Below are positions 7,655 through 17,058 of a stretch of 64,000 bases of DNA, in pieces. The DNA lies in the NCBI RefSeq assembly GCF_036884255.1, contig NZ_CP145605.1, positions 2,170,001 to 2,234,000 on the forward strand, given 5' to 3'. The notes beneath the pieces were generated by a model. The model did not search any database, had not been told where the DNA came from, and saw only the letters and a list, made by a program, of their open reading frames with translations. Position numbers and translations under genes: made by a program. Origin of the DNA: Paenibacillus tundrae. Lineage in GTDB: Bacteria; Bacillota; Bacilli; Paenibacillales; Paenibacillaceae. Each line of letters starts with the position of its first letter. Within the stretch, counting starts at the first letter, position 1.

Positions 7655-10270
7655 ATGGACTACTGGGGCATACTCGGTATTGAACCTACCGAGGATTTGA
7701 GCGCAATTAGGAAGGCATACACGTCACAATTAAAACATAATCATCCCGAAGACAATCCAGAAGGCTTTAAGAAGCTTCGAGCAGCCTATGAGCAAACTAG
7801 AAAGATGGCATCAACGGGCATGATTGCTTCAACCACAGATACTCCATTAGAGGATGACCCTACAGATTATGCAGATCACATCACAGAAGTTGGAGCAGAT
7901 CCATCACAAAATATACATATTGGAGACCTGCCAATAGGCACTCTGAAGCAGGAAGATCCAGTCGTAGAAGCTGTGAAGCATTTTATAGATAGTACGATTA
8001 AGCTTTACGATGATTTTGATTCTCGTATTCGATATGACCTATGGATGCAGCTTGTGGAAGACGAACAATTCTGGAGTATACAGGTTCGGGAGATTTTGCA
8101 TACGGAATTGTTAATGGTTCTGAGTGAACGTAACTGGCTGCCAATCTCGGTATGGAGGTTGCTGGATGAGACATTTGAATGGACAGACAATGAATTTCAG
8201 TTAACCGAGCAATTCTCTTCATCGTTCCTTAGCCATGTTCATTACCAGTGTCATAGCCCGTACGATCTGCAGCTTGAACACTTGCAACAGGCTGTTGCAG
8301 AGGGGCTGCCGATAGATGAATATGTATATCTCCGTGAATATGCAAGGCGGGCAATTATCCACCAAGACTTGAATATTGCGCATGAGATGCTGGGTAGAGC
8401 ATACGAGCTGTGCGAACAAGATCCCGTATTGTTACGTTTAATTGGAAGATATTCGATCAATGTGGAGGACTGGGAGACCGCACTCCATATGTATTCAAGA
8501 CTGGCCGTTATATCTCCCGATGATCCTCAAATTCTACGCCACTTGGCAGACATGTTACTGAAGACTGGGCACGCGGAAGAAGCGTTATCTGTAAACATGC
8601 AATTATCGGAAGCTGCGGAGCCGGTGATCTACAGTCCAGCGCTATCTTCTGCAGCACAATGTCTGGCTCTATTAGGACGCAATCGTGAGGTTATTGATTT
8701 ATATCAAACAGCGTTAGAGCGCTTCCCAGCGGATCTTGAACTACGTACTCGACTATGGCAGGTTCGAAATGAATATGAGCTAGTACGCATTGCAAGTTTG
8801 GAAGCTGAGCTTCAAGATAGTCCCCTCCCTGTAACAGAGCACATAGAGGAGTTAATTGAGCTTTATCTTTTAAGGAAACGATCAGACAAGGTGTTATCCA
8901 TGTTTGCAGGATTTGATTCCAAGGTGCAGTTAAGCGGTAACGCTTGGTTTTCGGTTGCCCAGATCGCATATGAAGTGGATCTCAATCTTGCTCTAACGTA
9001 CCTCAATCAGGCTATAGAAATTGCCAACGCGCAAGCTGTTGTCCATACAGAAGCTTTGTATTTACGCACAAAAGTCAATTATGATCTCGACTACTATGAG
9101 GATATGATACCAGATGGTTTAATTCTGAAAGAATATATGCCAGAAGTGCCGGAAGTCTATTATTATCTTGGTGAAGCCTATCGAATGTTAGACCAGAACG
9201 AACTGTCTGTAGATCATTATTTGCAGGCAAGATCATTAAACGGTCATACAGGATACAACTATGGATTGGCGTTCAGTTACTATAGCTTAGAACAATATGA
9301 AGAGGCTGTAACATGCTTTGAGACGTATATGCAAGAAGGTAATAAAAGTGCTAGTCTCTATTACTATTTAGGCATCTCGTATATGAATATTGACAGATTA
9401 GAAGAAGCTATTGCGTGTTTCCAAGCATGTTTGAAGATGGAGGATATGCCATCTGCGTTGTATTACCTGTTCAAAACCTATCAAAGACAGAGCAAAATTG
9501 ACCTTACGTTGTCTACAATTGAACTCTATTTGAACTCGGGTGAGACATCGTACAAAGAAGAGGCTCTTGGTTTGGCGGCAGATTTATATTTCGCTCGAAA
9601 AAACTGGAGTATTGCCCATGATTTCTATTTGGCGCTTCATCATGAATTATTGGATGCCTCCATGTTACCTAAAATGATTGCCATCTGTCTGCTTGCAGAA
9701 CGCAAATTTGAGGAAGCAGCAGTGTGGATTCGAAAGATTCTAAATAAAGAGCCTCAGAATCCGTGGGCACTTCTGCAGATGGTTCGGATCTTGGCAGAAC
9801 AGAAACGGTGGGAAGAGCTAGACACTGCAATCGTGCATTATTATAAAACGGTAGAACCTACTAAGATTGACGGTTACAGCTACTTTTATGGTGGATTACA
9901 CTTATATGAAGCACGTAAATACGATGTCGCTCGCAAAATGCTCACTCGTGCATATGAATTTGGTTTACGAGGGGATACCTGTAGTTTGCTGAGCCTGACC
10001 TATATGCATCTTGGACAAGGAGAGCAAGCACTGGCTTATGCAAGAGAGGCGGTGGCAGATCGACCGCATCATGCTGATTATATTGCACGTCTTCAGGATA
10101 TCGAAGAACGTCTGAGTCAGCGTGGAGCCTGGTTCAACAAGTTGAAGTTTAATCTATTCCAGGGGGGATTGAAACAAACGGAACCTCTGCAATTCCCGGA
10201 TCTTTTGAATGATGAAGAGCTTAGACCGTATTATAACGTGGAGGTATTCAACGATGCATTCTTTGCTTGA
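7655..10270 (+). CDS. J-domain protein with long TPR-like repeat region
   Basis: Protein of 871 residues. Residues 1-50 are a compact J domain (YWGILGIEPTEDLSAIRKAY...) in which the Hsp70-stimulating HPD tripeptide is H30-P31-E32. An acidic linker runs to about 100. From about 200 to 830 the sequence is a solenoid of tetratricopeptide-like repeats (for example EVYYYLGEAYRMLDQNELSVDHYLQA and SLYYYLGISYMNIDRLEEAIACFQA spaced about 34 residues apart). No membrane segment is apparent. It overlaps the DUF1266 gene by 17 bp and is translationally coupled to it. A co-chaperone or scaffold role is inferred, and the client is unknown. Confidence 0.8.
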   Translation: MDYWGILGIEPTEDLSAIRKAYTSQLKHNHPEDNPEGFKKLRAAYEQTRKMASTGMIASTTDTPLEDDPTDYADHITEVGADPSQNIHIGDLPIGTLKQEDPVVEAVKHFIDSTIKLYDDFDSRIRYDLWMQLVEDEQFWSIQVREILHTELLMVLSERNWLPISVWRLLDETFEWTDNEFQLTEQFSSSFLSHVHYQCHSPYDLQLEHLQQAVAEGLPIDEYVYLREYARRAIIHQDLNIAHEMLGRAYELCEQDPVLLRLIGRYSINVEDWETALHMYSRLAVISPDDPQILRHLADMLLKTGHAEEALSVNMQLSEAAEPVIYSPALSSAAQCLALLGRNREVIDLYQTALERFPADLELRTRLWQVRNEYELVRIASLEAELQDSPLPVTEHIEELIELYLLRKRSDKVLSMFAGFDSKVQLSGNAWFSVAQIAYEVDLNLALTYLNQAIEIANAQAVVHTEALYLRTKVNYDLDYYEDMIPDGLILKEYMPEVPEVYYYLGEAYRMLDQNELSVDHYLQARSLNGHTGYNYGLAFSYYSLEQYEEAVTCFETYMQEGNKSASLYYYLGISYMNIDRLEEAIACFQACLKMEDMPSALYYLFKTYQRQSKIDLTLSTIELYLNSGETSYKEEALGLAADLYFARKNWSIAHDFYLALHHELLDASMLPKMIAICLLAERKFEEAAVWIRKILNKEPQNPWALLQMVRILAEQKRWEELDTAIVHYYKTVEPTKIDGYSYFYGGLHLYEARKYDVARKMLTRAYEFGLRGDTCSLLSLTYMHLGQGEQALAYAREAVADRPHHADYIARLQDIEERLSQRGAWFNKLKFNLFQGGLKQTEPLQFPDLLNDEELRPYYNVEVFNDAFFA

Positions 10271-10937
10271 TGCAAGACAACAGTGGACATTGGCAGCAGG
10301 AGCCATCTTACTTGAGGCAAATCGTTTGGAATTTGCTACAGGATACGATATTGATATGTTGGAGGGGAAAAGGGAAGGGATCACGGAGATGCTTGATCGG
10401 GCATGGAGTATTCGGGATGAAGAATCATTTCAAAGGCAAGTGGAAAGTTTCCGCGAGAACAGAGGGCACGGCGCTGACTTTGATCAAGATCGAGCATTGC
10501 TGTCTGTCATGAATTACCAGGAACAAGAGAATTATATTCGTGGCATCATCGATGAGAAGCGGTCGGCTCAGTTTAAGATTATCCAAGTTTATGATAGTCG
10601 CCTGAACACGGCAGGAGTCAGTGCGTGGGATTGGGGAAGAGCGATATCCATTACTCGGATGGCGATGCAGATTGGTTATATGGCCGAGGACGCCGCATGG
10701 GCGTTTATGCATGAAATGGCACAGCGGATTCAACGGGCGTATTCAAGTTGGGCAGAATATGCATTAGCATATATTATTGGCCGTCAATATTGGTCAGAGG
10801 AGTTCAATGAAGATGAGGCATTGGCGCATTTCGAGCTAATCGAACCTTTGTTGGAACGAACAGACAGTCCTTGGAATTTGGTGCGTTGGGAAGAGGAGAG
10901 TGTTGCTCTACCAGTTAATTTAGAAAGAGAGGGGTGA
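10254..10937 (+). CDS. DUF1266 domain protein
   Basis: Protein of 227 residues matching the DUF1266 pattern: WDWGRAISITRMAMQIGYM followed by AWAFMHEMAQRIQRAYSSWAEYALAYIIGRQYW, a helical, tryptophan-rich C-terminal domain. The function of the family is unknown. GGAGG at 10240-10244, inside the end of the J-domain gene, sits 9 bp before ATG 10254 and decides this start. It lies between a J-domain/TPR gene (17 bp overlap) and a LysR gene (4 bp gap), suggesting the three work together. Confidence 0.8.
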   Translation: MHSLLDARQQWTLAAGAILLEANRLEFATGYDIDMLEGKREGITEMLDRAWSIRDEESFQRQVESFRENRGHGADFDQDRALLSVMNYQEQENYIRGIIDEKRSAQFKIIQVYDSRLNTAGVSAWDWGRAISITRMAMQIGYMAEDAAWAFMHEMAQRIQRAYSSWAEYALAYIIGRQYWSEEFNEDEALAHFELIEPLLERTDSPWNLVRWEEESVALPVNLEREG

Positions 10938-10941
10938 AACG

Positions 10942-11844
10942 TTGACACTACAACAATTAAAATATGTGATTGAGGTTGCCACACGTGGCTCCATGAATGA
11001 AGCGGCCAAGCGGTTGTTTATTTCCCAGCCGAGTCTGTCGAATGCGATCCGTGACTTGGAACAGGAACTGCGAATTACGATCTTTGAACGAACTAATAAG
11101 GGCATCTCTCTATCTAAAGAAGGCGTCGAATTTCTAAGTTATGCTCGCCAAGTTGTGGAGCAGGCGGAATTGCTGGAGAATCGTTACCTCAATGCGAAGC
11201 CCTCTCCGCAGCATTTTTCTGTATCCACTCAGCATTATGCATTCGCAGTGAACGCTTTCGTTCATCTGGTTCAGCAGTATGGTCAGGAAGAGTATGAGCT
11301 TGCGCTACGAGAAACGAAGACGTATGAGATCATTCAGGACGTCAAAAGTCTTCGCAGTGAAATTGGCATTCTCTATTTGAATGAGTTCAATTCGAAGGTC
11401 ATTAATAAACTGTTGAAAGATGCAGGTCTCGTATTTACGAGCCTGTTTACGGCGAAACCTCATATCTTCATCAGTGTGCAGAACCCACTTGCGAAGCAAG
11501 CTTCTGTTGCGATTGAACAGCTTCAGGATTATCCTTACCTGTCATTCGACCAAGGTGAGTACAATTCGTTTCATTTTTCTGAAGAAATTCTAAGCACGTT
11601 ATCTCATCCCAAAAGCATACAAGTCAATGACCGTGCGACGTTGTTCAATCTGCTCATTGGCTTGAATGGATATACGATCTCAACGGGTGTGCTTAGTGCG
11701 GACTTAAACGGCAATGAGATTATTCCGGTTCCGTTAGAATGCGAAGAGACGATCAATGTAGGTTGGATTAGTCACAAAAGCACATCGTTATCTAATCTAG
11801 GCGTTGCATATGTACAAGCATTACACGAAGCCATTGGATCATAA
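10942..11844 (+). CDS. LysR-family transcriptional regulator
   Basis: Regulator of 300 residues with an N-terminal winged HTH (residues 1-60: MNEAAKRLFISQPSLSNAIRDLE) and a LysR substrate-binding domain. It begins with TTG, 4 bp after the DUF1266 stop, behind GAGAGGGG. Unlike most LysR genes it is not divergent from a target but is the last gene of a three-gene operon. Its ligand cannot be inferred from sequence. A terminator follows within 30 bp. Confidence 0.9.
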   Translation: MTLQQLKYVIEVATRGSMNEAAKRLFISQPSLSNAIRDLEQELRITIFERTNKGISLSKEGVEFLSYARQVVEQAELLENRYLNAKPSPQHFSVSTQHYAFAVNAFVHLVQQYGQEEYELALRETKTYEIIQDVKSLRSEIGILYLNEFNSKVINKLLKDAGLVFTSLFTAKPHIFISVQNPLAKQASVAIEQLQDYPYLSFDQGEYNSFHFSEEILSTLSHPKSIQVNDRATLFNLLIGLNGYTISTGVLSADLNGNEIIPVPLECEETINVGWISHKSTSLSNLGVAYVQALHEAIGS

Positions 11845-11873
11845 ATAGACAGGCTAGGGTTTATGTATACGTT

Positions 11874-11912
11874 AAAACACCGTTTCGGGGGCTTATACGA
11901 GCGGTGTTTTTT
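11874..11912 (+). terminator. Terminator after the J-domain/DUF1266/LysR operon
   Basis: AAAACACCG pairs with CGGTGTTTT, followed by further T. The loop is about 18 bases. Confidence 0.8.
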
Positions 11913-11992
11913 GGTTTTGTTAAGTGGATTAGTGCCTTATAAGGATTTGATCTATAATAAGTATTTTATAGATGATGGAAGGGTGGATATGG

Positions 11993-12730
11993 GTGAGAGT
12001 TTTGTATCGCAATAAAAGTGAACAGCATGAGCTGAAGGTCTATGACACGAAGCATTTATATGAAGAGCAAGGACATTTTCGCGTATTGGAGTTTTCTAAT
12101 GAAGCTGTTCAGGGGGCAATGGATCTGAGCTGCCCTGAACGAATCGTATTGGAATATCCGAGAGCCATGGTACATCTCATGGAACGGAATGTGTCTAACT
12201 ATGAATCTGTATATATTATTGGACATGGGATTGGTACGTTACCTACATATTTGTCGGAGAAGCAGGTAAAGGTAGCAGAGCTTGATGAAGAAGTGTTAGA
12301 GATCAGTCGGACATTCTTTAATTATGGGGGAGATGATGTAAGTGTAGGTGATGGACGTGAATTATTGCAGCAGGAACCTTCTAGCGCATACGATTATATC
12401 GTTGTTGATGCATTTACAGCTGAGGGAACTCCCAAACAGCTCATTTCAATCCCTTTTTTCAAGATTGTGAAGGAGAAGTTAAGAGCAGATGGTATGGTCA
12501 TGCTGAATGTATTTGGCCGGGCAGGCAATGATCAGCTCGTGAATGCAATTCATACGACGTTATGTGAGTTATTTGACTATACACGCTCATTTGCATTGCC
12601 TGTTGAGACGGAGGACGAGCAGCAGAACAGAATTCTTGTAGCTAGTGATCAGCCGATTGCCTTTCAGACCAAACATATGGCGGGATTTGTTGAACAGGAG
12701 CTAGGGGAAGGATATGTGATTCAAGATTAG
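11993..12730 (+). CDS. Spermidine-synthase-like SAM-dependent protein
   Basis: Protein of 245 residues with a Rossmann methyltransferase fold of the spermine/spermidine synthase type: VYIIGHGIGTLPTYL (dinucleotide-like loop), VAELDEEVLEISRTFF (acidic ribose-binding residue) and DYIVVDAF. True SpeE enzymes carry a GGGDG motif that is not seen here, so aminopropyltransferase activity is doubtful. It belongs to the poorly characterised group often called fused or orphan spermidine-synthase-like proteins. The GTG at 11993 has GGAAGGG 9 bp upstream and is preferred over ATG 11972, which has no ribosome binding site. Confidence 0.7.
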   Translation: MRVLYRNKSEQHELKVYDTKHLYEEQGHFRVLEFSNEAVQGAMDLSCPERIVLEYPRAMVHLMERNVSNYESVYIIGHGIGTLPTYLSEKQVKVAELDEEVLEISRTFFNYGGDDVSVGDGRELLQQEPSSAYDYIVVDAFTAEGTPKQLISIPFFKIVKEKLRADGMVMLNVFGRAGNDQLVNAIHTTLCELFDYTRSFALPVETEDEQQNRILVASDQPIAFQTKHMAGFVEQELGEGYVIQD

Positions 12731-12892
12731 ATCTGATCTGCGTAATCGATTCAAAGAATGAATGGGGTTCATTAAATCGTCACTCAATCGTAAGTTATTG
12801 TAAATTCTTCACAAACTTTTTATTTCTTCTTAACATCATTCGTATAGAATGGTAGACATATGTCTTTTCAAGAAAAACCGGGGGAAGTAATA

Positions 12893-14506
12893 ATGACCGC
12901 ACAGAACAAAGCAGCAACATTAAAAAGCAAAATAAGAAACGTGAAGAAAATTAGTCTTACCGTCTTATTGGGCGGTCTTGTTACCATCGCTGTTTTAATG
13001 ACTTTGACCATCATCTTTATATCTTTTTATACATCTCAGAAGCAGTCATTAATCGATAACACACTGGCTAGCAATTATTCGAGTGCTACACAGATGAGTC
13101 AGACGCTTGATTCATTGTTTCAATCCATGCAGAGTAGCTTGGATTATGCAGCACACTCGTTCTCGGATGCGGACTATACAGACACTGCTAGAATTGGAGG
13201 AACGTTGGACCTGATTCGCGGTAGCAGTAACTACTTTAACTCTTTGACGCTTGTGGATAAAACGGGACTTGTCCGAGGTGTCTCGCCAATGGGGGGCAGA
13301 CTGGGACTTCATATCAGCTCTACGGCAGCTAAGAATGCACTACACTCCAGAACGCCTTATATTTCGGAGCCTTATGTTACGCCGATTAGTCAGCGCAGAA
13401 TCGTATTTCTGAGTCAACCGATTTTTGGTTCGAATCAAACCTTTGAGGGATATGTCAGTGGGAGTATTTATTTGCAAGAGGGTAATATTCTAAGTCATTC
13501 TTTTGGAAGTCAGTTGAAATCCAGTAACGGTTCCTATTTCTTCATCGTGGACGCGAAGGGCACACTGTTATTTCACCCCGATACGGAGCGGATTGGCGAG
13601 AATGTCAGCAATAATACGGTTGTACATAAATTGTTAAATGATCAACAAGGGAAAGAAAGATACAAGAATCTATCCGGTCTCGATTCACTTGCAGGGTATA
13701 CTAAAGTTCCAACTACCGGCTGGGGAGTCGTGGTAGTTTCACCAACCAAGATTGTATTCGACCAGCTTAGTCATCATATTCGCATGTTGCTGATCTATAC
13801 ATCAGTCCCTTTTGTGGTGTTGACTCTAATTGTCATTCGTGTTGCTCGTAAACTAGCCAGTCCTTTCGTCATTCTTGCAGATTTGGTTAACCGGGTGGAT
13901 CAAGGCAAGGTAGACTTACCTGTGATGAAGCCACACTGGAATCGTGAGGCAGACCTTCTTACACAAGCCGTGCTCGGTGCGCTTGCGAGCTTTCGCAAGC
14001 AGACGGATCAGCTAACGTATGATGCTAGAACGGATGTACTGACAGGTATGACGAATCGCAGAACGTTTGAAGAAGTTATTCAGCATTGGATCGATGAGGA
14101 GATTCCTTTTTCTCTTATCGTTATCGATATAGATCGATTCAAGTCCATTAACGATACGTATGGACATCATACAGGAGACATTGTGTTGAAACATATTGCT
14201 GAACTGATTCGACAGGCCGTACGACCTCAGGATGTATGTTCCCGCTTTGGAGGAGAAGAGTTCGTCGTACTGCTGCGTCAGACCAAATCAAGTACTGCCT
14301 ACCAAGTGGCCGAATATATTCGTTCCAGTGTAGAGAATAGTGCAATGCCTATCGATCGAACGGTTACAATATCGGCAGGTATAGCGGAATATCCTATTCA
14401 TTCAGCGGCAGCGATGGAGTTATTTCATTTAGCAGATACGGCTCTGTATCAGGCCAAAGAAGAAGGGCGCAATCGGACAATCACCATTCAATCGGTAGAG
14501 AAATAA
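12893..14506 (+). CDS. Membrane diguanylate cyclase with extracytoplasmic dCache sensor
   Basis: Signal-transduction enzyme of 537 residues that makes c-di-GMP from two GTP. The order is TM1 (about 25-45), extracellular dCache-like domain (about 50-285), TM2 (about 298-316), HAMP-like linker, and GGDEF domain (about 375-535). The active-site motif is GGEEF (453-457). The inhibitory I-site RPQD lies exactly five residues upstream, so the enzyme should be active and product-inhibited. No EAL domain. Start ATG 12893 follows GGGGAAG. It is monocistronic, and the input ligand is unknown. Confidence 0.9.
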   Translation: MTAQNKAATLKSKIRNVKKISLTVLLGGLVTIAVLMTLTIIFISFYTSQKQSLIDNTLASNYSSATQMSQTLDSLFQSMQSSLDYAAHSFSDADYTDTARIGGTLDLIRGSSNYFNSLTLVDKTGLVRGVSPMGGRLGLHISSTAAKNALHSRTPYISEPYVTPISQRRIVFLSQPIFGSNQTFEGYVSGSIYLQEGNILSHSFGSQLKSSNGSYFFIVDAKGTLLFHPDTERIGENVSNNTVVHKLLNDQQGKERYKNLSGLDSLAGYTKVPTTGWGVVVVSPTKIVFDQLSHHIRMLLIYTSVPFVVLTLIVIRVARKLASPFVILADLVNRVDQGKVDLPVMKPHWNREADLLTQAVLGALASFRKQTDQLTYDARTDVLTGMTNRRTFEEVIQHWIDEEIPFSLIVIDIDRFKSINDTYGHHTGDIVLKHIAELIRQAVRPQDVCSRFGGEEFVVLLRQTKSSTAYQVAEYIRSSVENSAMPIDRTVTISAGIAEYPIHSAAAMELFHLADTALYQAKEEGRNRTITIQSVEK

Positions 14507-14512
14507 AACAAA

Positions 14513-14548
14513 AAAGAAGCTGCTTCGTATACACGGAGCAGCTTCTTT
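14513..14548. terminator. Bidirectional terminator between the GGDEF and HxlR genes
   Basis: AAAGAAGCTGCTTCG pairs with CGGAGCAGCTTCTTT. The longer T-run is on the minus strand, after the HxlR gene. Convergent genes share it. Confidence 0.9.
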
Positions 14549-14550
14549 CC

Positions 14551-14913
14551 TTATTCCGCTTGCTGTGATTTGGCGATAACTTCGTTAGTATATTGTTCTC
14601 CCCAGTCTCGCATGCTGTAAATGATCGGCCTTAACGTTTCACCAAAGGGAGTTAACGAGTATTCCACTTTAGGTGGAACCTGAGGATACACCTCTCGGTG
14701 TACGATACCGCTATTTTCAAGCTCTCTTAACTGCAAAGTGAGCATCCGCTGTGTGATATCAGGGAATAACTTACGTAACTCATTGAATCGCAAAGAACCT
14801 GAGAACAGGTGATATAAAATAGCGCCTTTCCACTTTCCCCCAATGACACTAAGTGTGACTTCTACAGAACAACCATATGGCTTGGGACAAAGGTTAGCGG
14901 AATTCTGTTTCAT
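14551..14913 (-). CDS. HxlR/MarR-type transcriptional regulator
   Basis: Small DNA-binding protein of 120 residues with the HxlR signature: CP near the N-terminus (NLCPKPYG), [39 protein letters not shown] and the wing with [12 protein letters not shown]. The family includes redox and aldehyde sensors using a conserved N-terminal cysteine, which is present (Cys9). GGAGG lies 7 bp before ATG 14913, preferred over the upstream in-frame TTG. No divergent target is adjacent. An inverted repeat at 14944-14965 in its own promoter region suggests autoregulation. Confidence 0.85.
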   Translation of the reverse strand: MKQNSANLCPKPYGCSVEVTLSVIGGKWKGAILYHLFSGSLRFNELRKLFPDITQRMLTLQLRELENSGIVHREVYPQVPPKVEYSLTPFGETLRPIIYSMRDWGEQYTNEVIAKSQQAE

Positions 14914-14943
14914 GGATTGCACCTCCAATATAAGGGTGGATAT

Positions 14944-14965
14944 GCAGTACCTAGATTGATACTAC
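14944..14965. promoter_or_regulatory. Inverted repeat upstream of the HxlR gene
   Basis: GCAGTA...TACTAC arms with a 10 bp spacer lie 31-52 bp upstream of the start codon. This resembles the AGTA/TACT-rich operators of HxlR-family regulators. Five of six arm positions match. Confidence 0.35.
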
Positions 14966-15083
14966 AACCTTATATAGACTGTATACTTCTAATGACAGCA
15001 TATCATGGTTAAGGTACATTATAAACCCTGCAATGAGATATATGAGAGGGATACGTATCCCAATAAGACCTCCAAAAAAACAG

Positions 15084-15121
15084 AAAAACCCCGAAATTCG
15101 CAATGCGAAACATCGAGGTTT
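15084..15121 (-). terminator. Terminator of the Gfo/Idh/MocA gene
   Basis: On the minus strand AAACCTCGA...TCGGGGTTT forms a stem with inner GTTTCGC/GCGAA pairing, followed by TTTTCTGTTTTTTT. It lies about 70 bp past the stop codon. Confidence 0.8.
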
Positions 15122-15191
15122 AAAGATATATAATTTCTGAGTAGGTGTGGGTATGTTCAACGGATTGTTGTTAATGAATAGCGTATAAACG

Positions 15192-16184
15192 TCATACGAG
15201 TGCCGAAAGGATCGCGTCACATAATGCCATGGTTTTAATATTATCTTGACCACTAGAATGTGGCAAAGAATGATCGTGGCAACATTCCGTAAAGTGTACC
15301 ATTTCCCCGACGAACCCTCTTAGATAAAGGTCTCGATGAGTTCCAGACATGGGGGAAGCAGAAGGTGTGTACACGATATCCTGCTCCGCTAGAGATTTCC
15401 AAGGTAGATTATCAAAGGTCTGAGAGGAATGAATCGTAAGTTTAGTTATCTCATCTGCTGACGCAAATCCGTTGTCGAATGTCACTAGTATGTGTTCACT
15501 CTCACGTGACCAAGCACTCATACCTGCAAAATACGCGCTGCCGACGATGCCTTGCTCAAACACGAAGGAAATACTCTGATTGATGTGCTCGCCATCCCTA
15601 ACTGTCGTACCCGTAACCTTCACCATATCGCCGAAGAGGAAGCGCATCAGATCCACCATATGAATGGCGGCGAGCTTGATGAACTGTTCTTCATCTTTGC
15701 AGAAGGGAGTGCTATCGACAGCGAACCTCAACTGAAATGACCGGACTTTCCCCAGTGTCCCGCCATCGATTAATTCTTTTAATTTCAGATACACGGGAGC
15801 ATACCGTTTCATAAACCCAACCATGAGCACCACTCCAGCTTGCTCGGCTGCGTCAGATATCATCTTGGCTTCTGCTGCATTCCATCCCAGTGGTTTGTCC
15901 ACATAGACGTTTTTGCCTGCGCGGATACATTCCATCGCCAGAGTAACTTGATCCTGGGGCTGTGCCACGACAACGACCCCGTCACAGTCCTCATGCTCAA
16001 GCATAAGGTGTACATTGTCATAAGCCTGTCCTATGCTGCCGAAGCGAAGAAGAGCGGCTTGGGAGCGCTCCAGACTACGGGTAGCAATACCTTGGATGAT
16101 GGCTCCAGCTTCAATAGCGGAAGGATAGATATTGGTAGATGCATGAAATCCTGCACCGATAAAACAAAGCTTTATTGGATTCAA
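15192..16184 (-). CDS. Gfo/Idh/MocA-family oxidoreductase
   Basis: Predicted NAD(P)-dependent dehydrogenase of 330 residues. Rossmann motif near the N-terminus is FIGAGFHAS. VVAQPQDQ and the catalytic-region EKP-like motif VYVDKPLGWNAAEA are present, followed by the alpha/beta C-terminal domain. The substrate is probably a sugar, inositol or related polyol but is not identifiable. The start is TTG 16184 with GAAGGAGC about 8 bp upstream, preferred over the in-frame start at 16214. Its own promoter region contains the palindrome at 16297-16308. Confidence 0.85.
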   Translation of the reverse strand: MNPIKLCFIGAGFHASTNIYPSAIEAGAIIQGIATRSLERSQAALLRFGSIGQAYDNVHLMLEHEDCDGVVVVAQPQDQVTLAMECIRAGKNVYVDKPLGWNAAEAKMISDAAEQAGVVLMVGFMKRYAPVYLKLKELIDGGTLGKVRSFQLRFAVDSTPFCKDEEQFIKLAAIHMVDLMRFLFGDMVKVTGTTVRDGEHINQSISFVFEQGIVGSAYFAGMSAWSRESEHILVTFDNGFASADEITKLTIHSSQTFDNLPWKSLAEQDIVYTPSASPMSGTHRDLYLRGFVGEMVHFTECCHDHSLPHSSGQDNIKTMALCDAILSALV

Positions 16185-16296
16185 TGTGACTCGCTCCTTC
16201 GTTGTGATTACCAAACGTCCACATCATTGACGAAACGGATTGGGTTATACAAGCTAATTCTGTCCTAACGATAGGAGATTCTATGATATTTAAAAA

Positions 16297-16308
16297 GGAC
16301 ATATGTCC
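16297..16308. promoter_or_regulatory. 12 bp palindrome upstream of the oxidoreductase gene
   Basis: GGACATATGTCC is a perfect palindrome 113 bp upstream of TTG 16184 on its upstream side. It could be an operator. Nothing else supports this. Confidence 0.25.
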
Positions 16309-16333
16309 CATCTGTTATACAAATGAAAACGTA

Positions 16334-16362
16334 TTGCATTCTTCTTCCATAACATGTATACT
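16334..16362 (+). promoter_or_regulatory. Sigma-A promoter of the tRNA-Leu gene
   Basis: TTGCAT (16334-16339) and TATACT (16357-16362) are separated by 17 bp. Transcription would begin about 60 bp before the mature tRNA 5' end. Confidence 0.6.
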
Positions 16363-16430
16363 CTACATTACCGCACAACGATTCTTTGTTGTCTGGATGC
16401 TTTTCATCATAGTGAAAAGTTACATATTAT

Positions 16431-16515
<85 letters not shown>

Positions 16516-16528
16516 TCTACGTTCATAG

Positions 16529-16571
16529 AAAGACCCGTTCATTGCGATGAAGCAAAGGACGGGTCTTTTTA
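16529..16571 (+). terminator. Terminator after tRNA-Leu
   Basis: AAAGACCCGT pairs with ACGGGTCTTT, followed by TT. It may also stop transcription from the convergent small membrane protein gene. Confidence 0.85.
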
Positions 16572-16592
16572 TATTGCGCCTGCATTCAGGCT

Positions 16593-16778
16593 TCAACGAT
16601 TCATACGGAGCCCATACTTGGCGATGAATAATCCAGCAAAGGCTCCGATCATCCCAAAGATTGCGACACTACCCATAACACCATAGCTTTGGAGACGAAA
16701 GAGAAATGCGACCCCACTGCCAAATGTCGTTCCTGCTAGAAATCCGAGAGAAATGCCGATATCCTTACCTAATTTCAT
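16593..16778 (-). CDS. Small membrane protein with two transmembrane segments
   Basis: Unrecognised protein of 61 residues. Residues 9-27 and 33-53 are hydrophobic and glycine-rich, and positive residues flank them (MKLGKD, KYGLRMNR). ATG 16778 has AGGTGAT just upstream, so the longer in-frame reading from 16826 is not needed. It lies between the tRNA-Leu terminator and the double-HTH gene. No function can be assigned. Confidence 0.6.
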   Translation of the reverse strand: MKLGKDIGISLGFLAGTTFGSGVAFLFRLQSYGVMGSVAIFGMIGAFAGLFIAKYGLRMNR

Positions 16779-17004
16779 ATGATCACCTGTCTTCGAGTGT
16801 TGTAGTGAATGGAGTGAACCCAACACAACTAGCCTGAACCGAGGTTGGATTATTTTTGTTCAGGTTAGTACGTTCTGGCGGTGTACTGTCTTAGTGGTAT
16901 TGTGTGGATTTTCCAGTGAGAATATACAATAGATCTATCAAGATCAGGGAGTGAAAAGAACGCTTATAATTCCGGTAGAGAAGTTATATCATTTTGTCAT
17001 ATTA

Positions 17005-17043
17005 AAAAGGCTCTGTATTCCTTAAGGAATAACAGAGCCTTTT
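17005..17043. terminator. Bidirectional terminator downstream of the double-HTH gene
   Basis: AAGGCTCTG pairs with CAGAGCCTT, and an inner ATTCC-TTAA-GGAAT completes a nearly uninterrupted hairpin. T-runs lie on both sides. It closes the minus-strand double-HTH gene. Confidence 0.9.
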
Positions 17044-17058
17044 GGTTGCTCGCTAATT

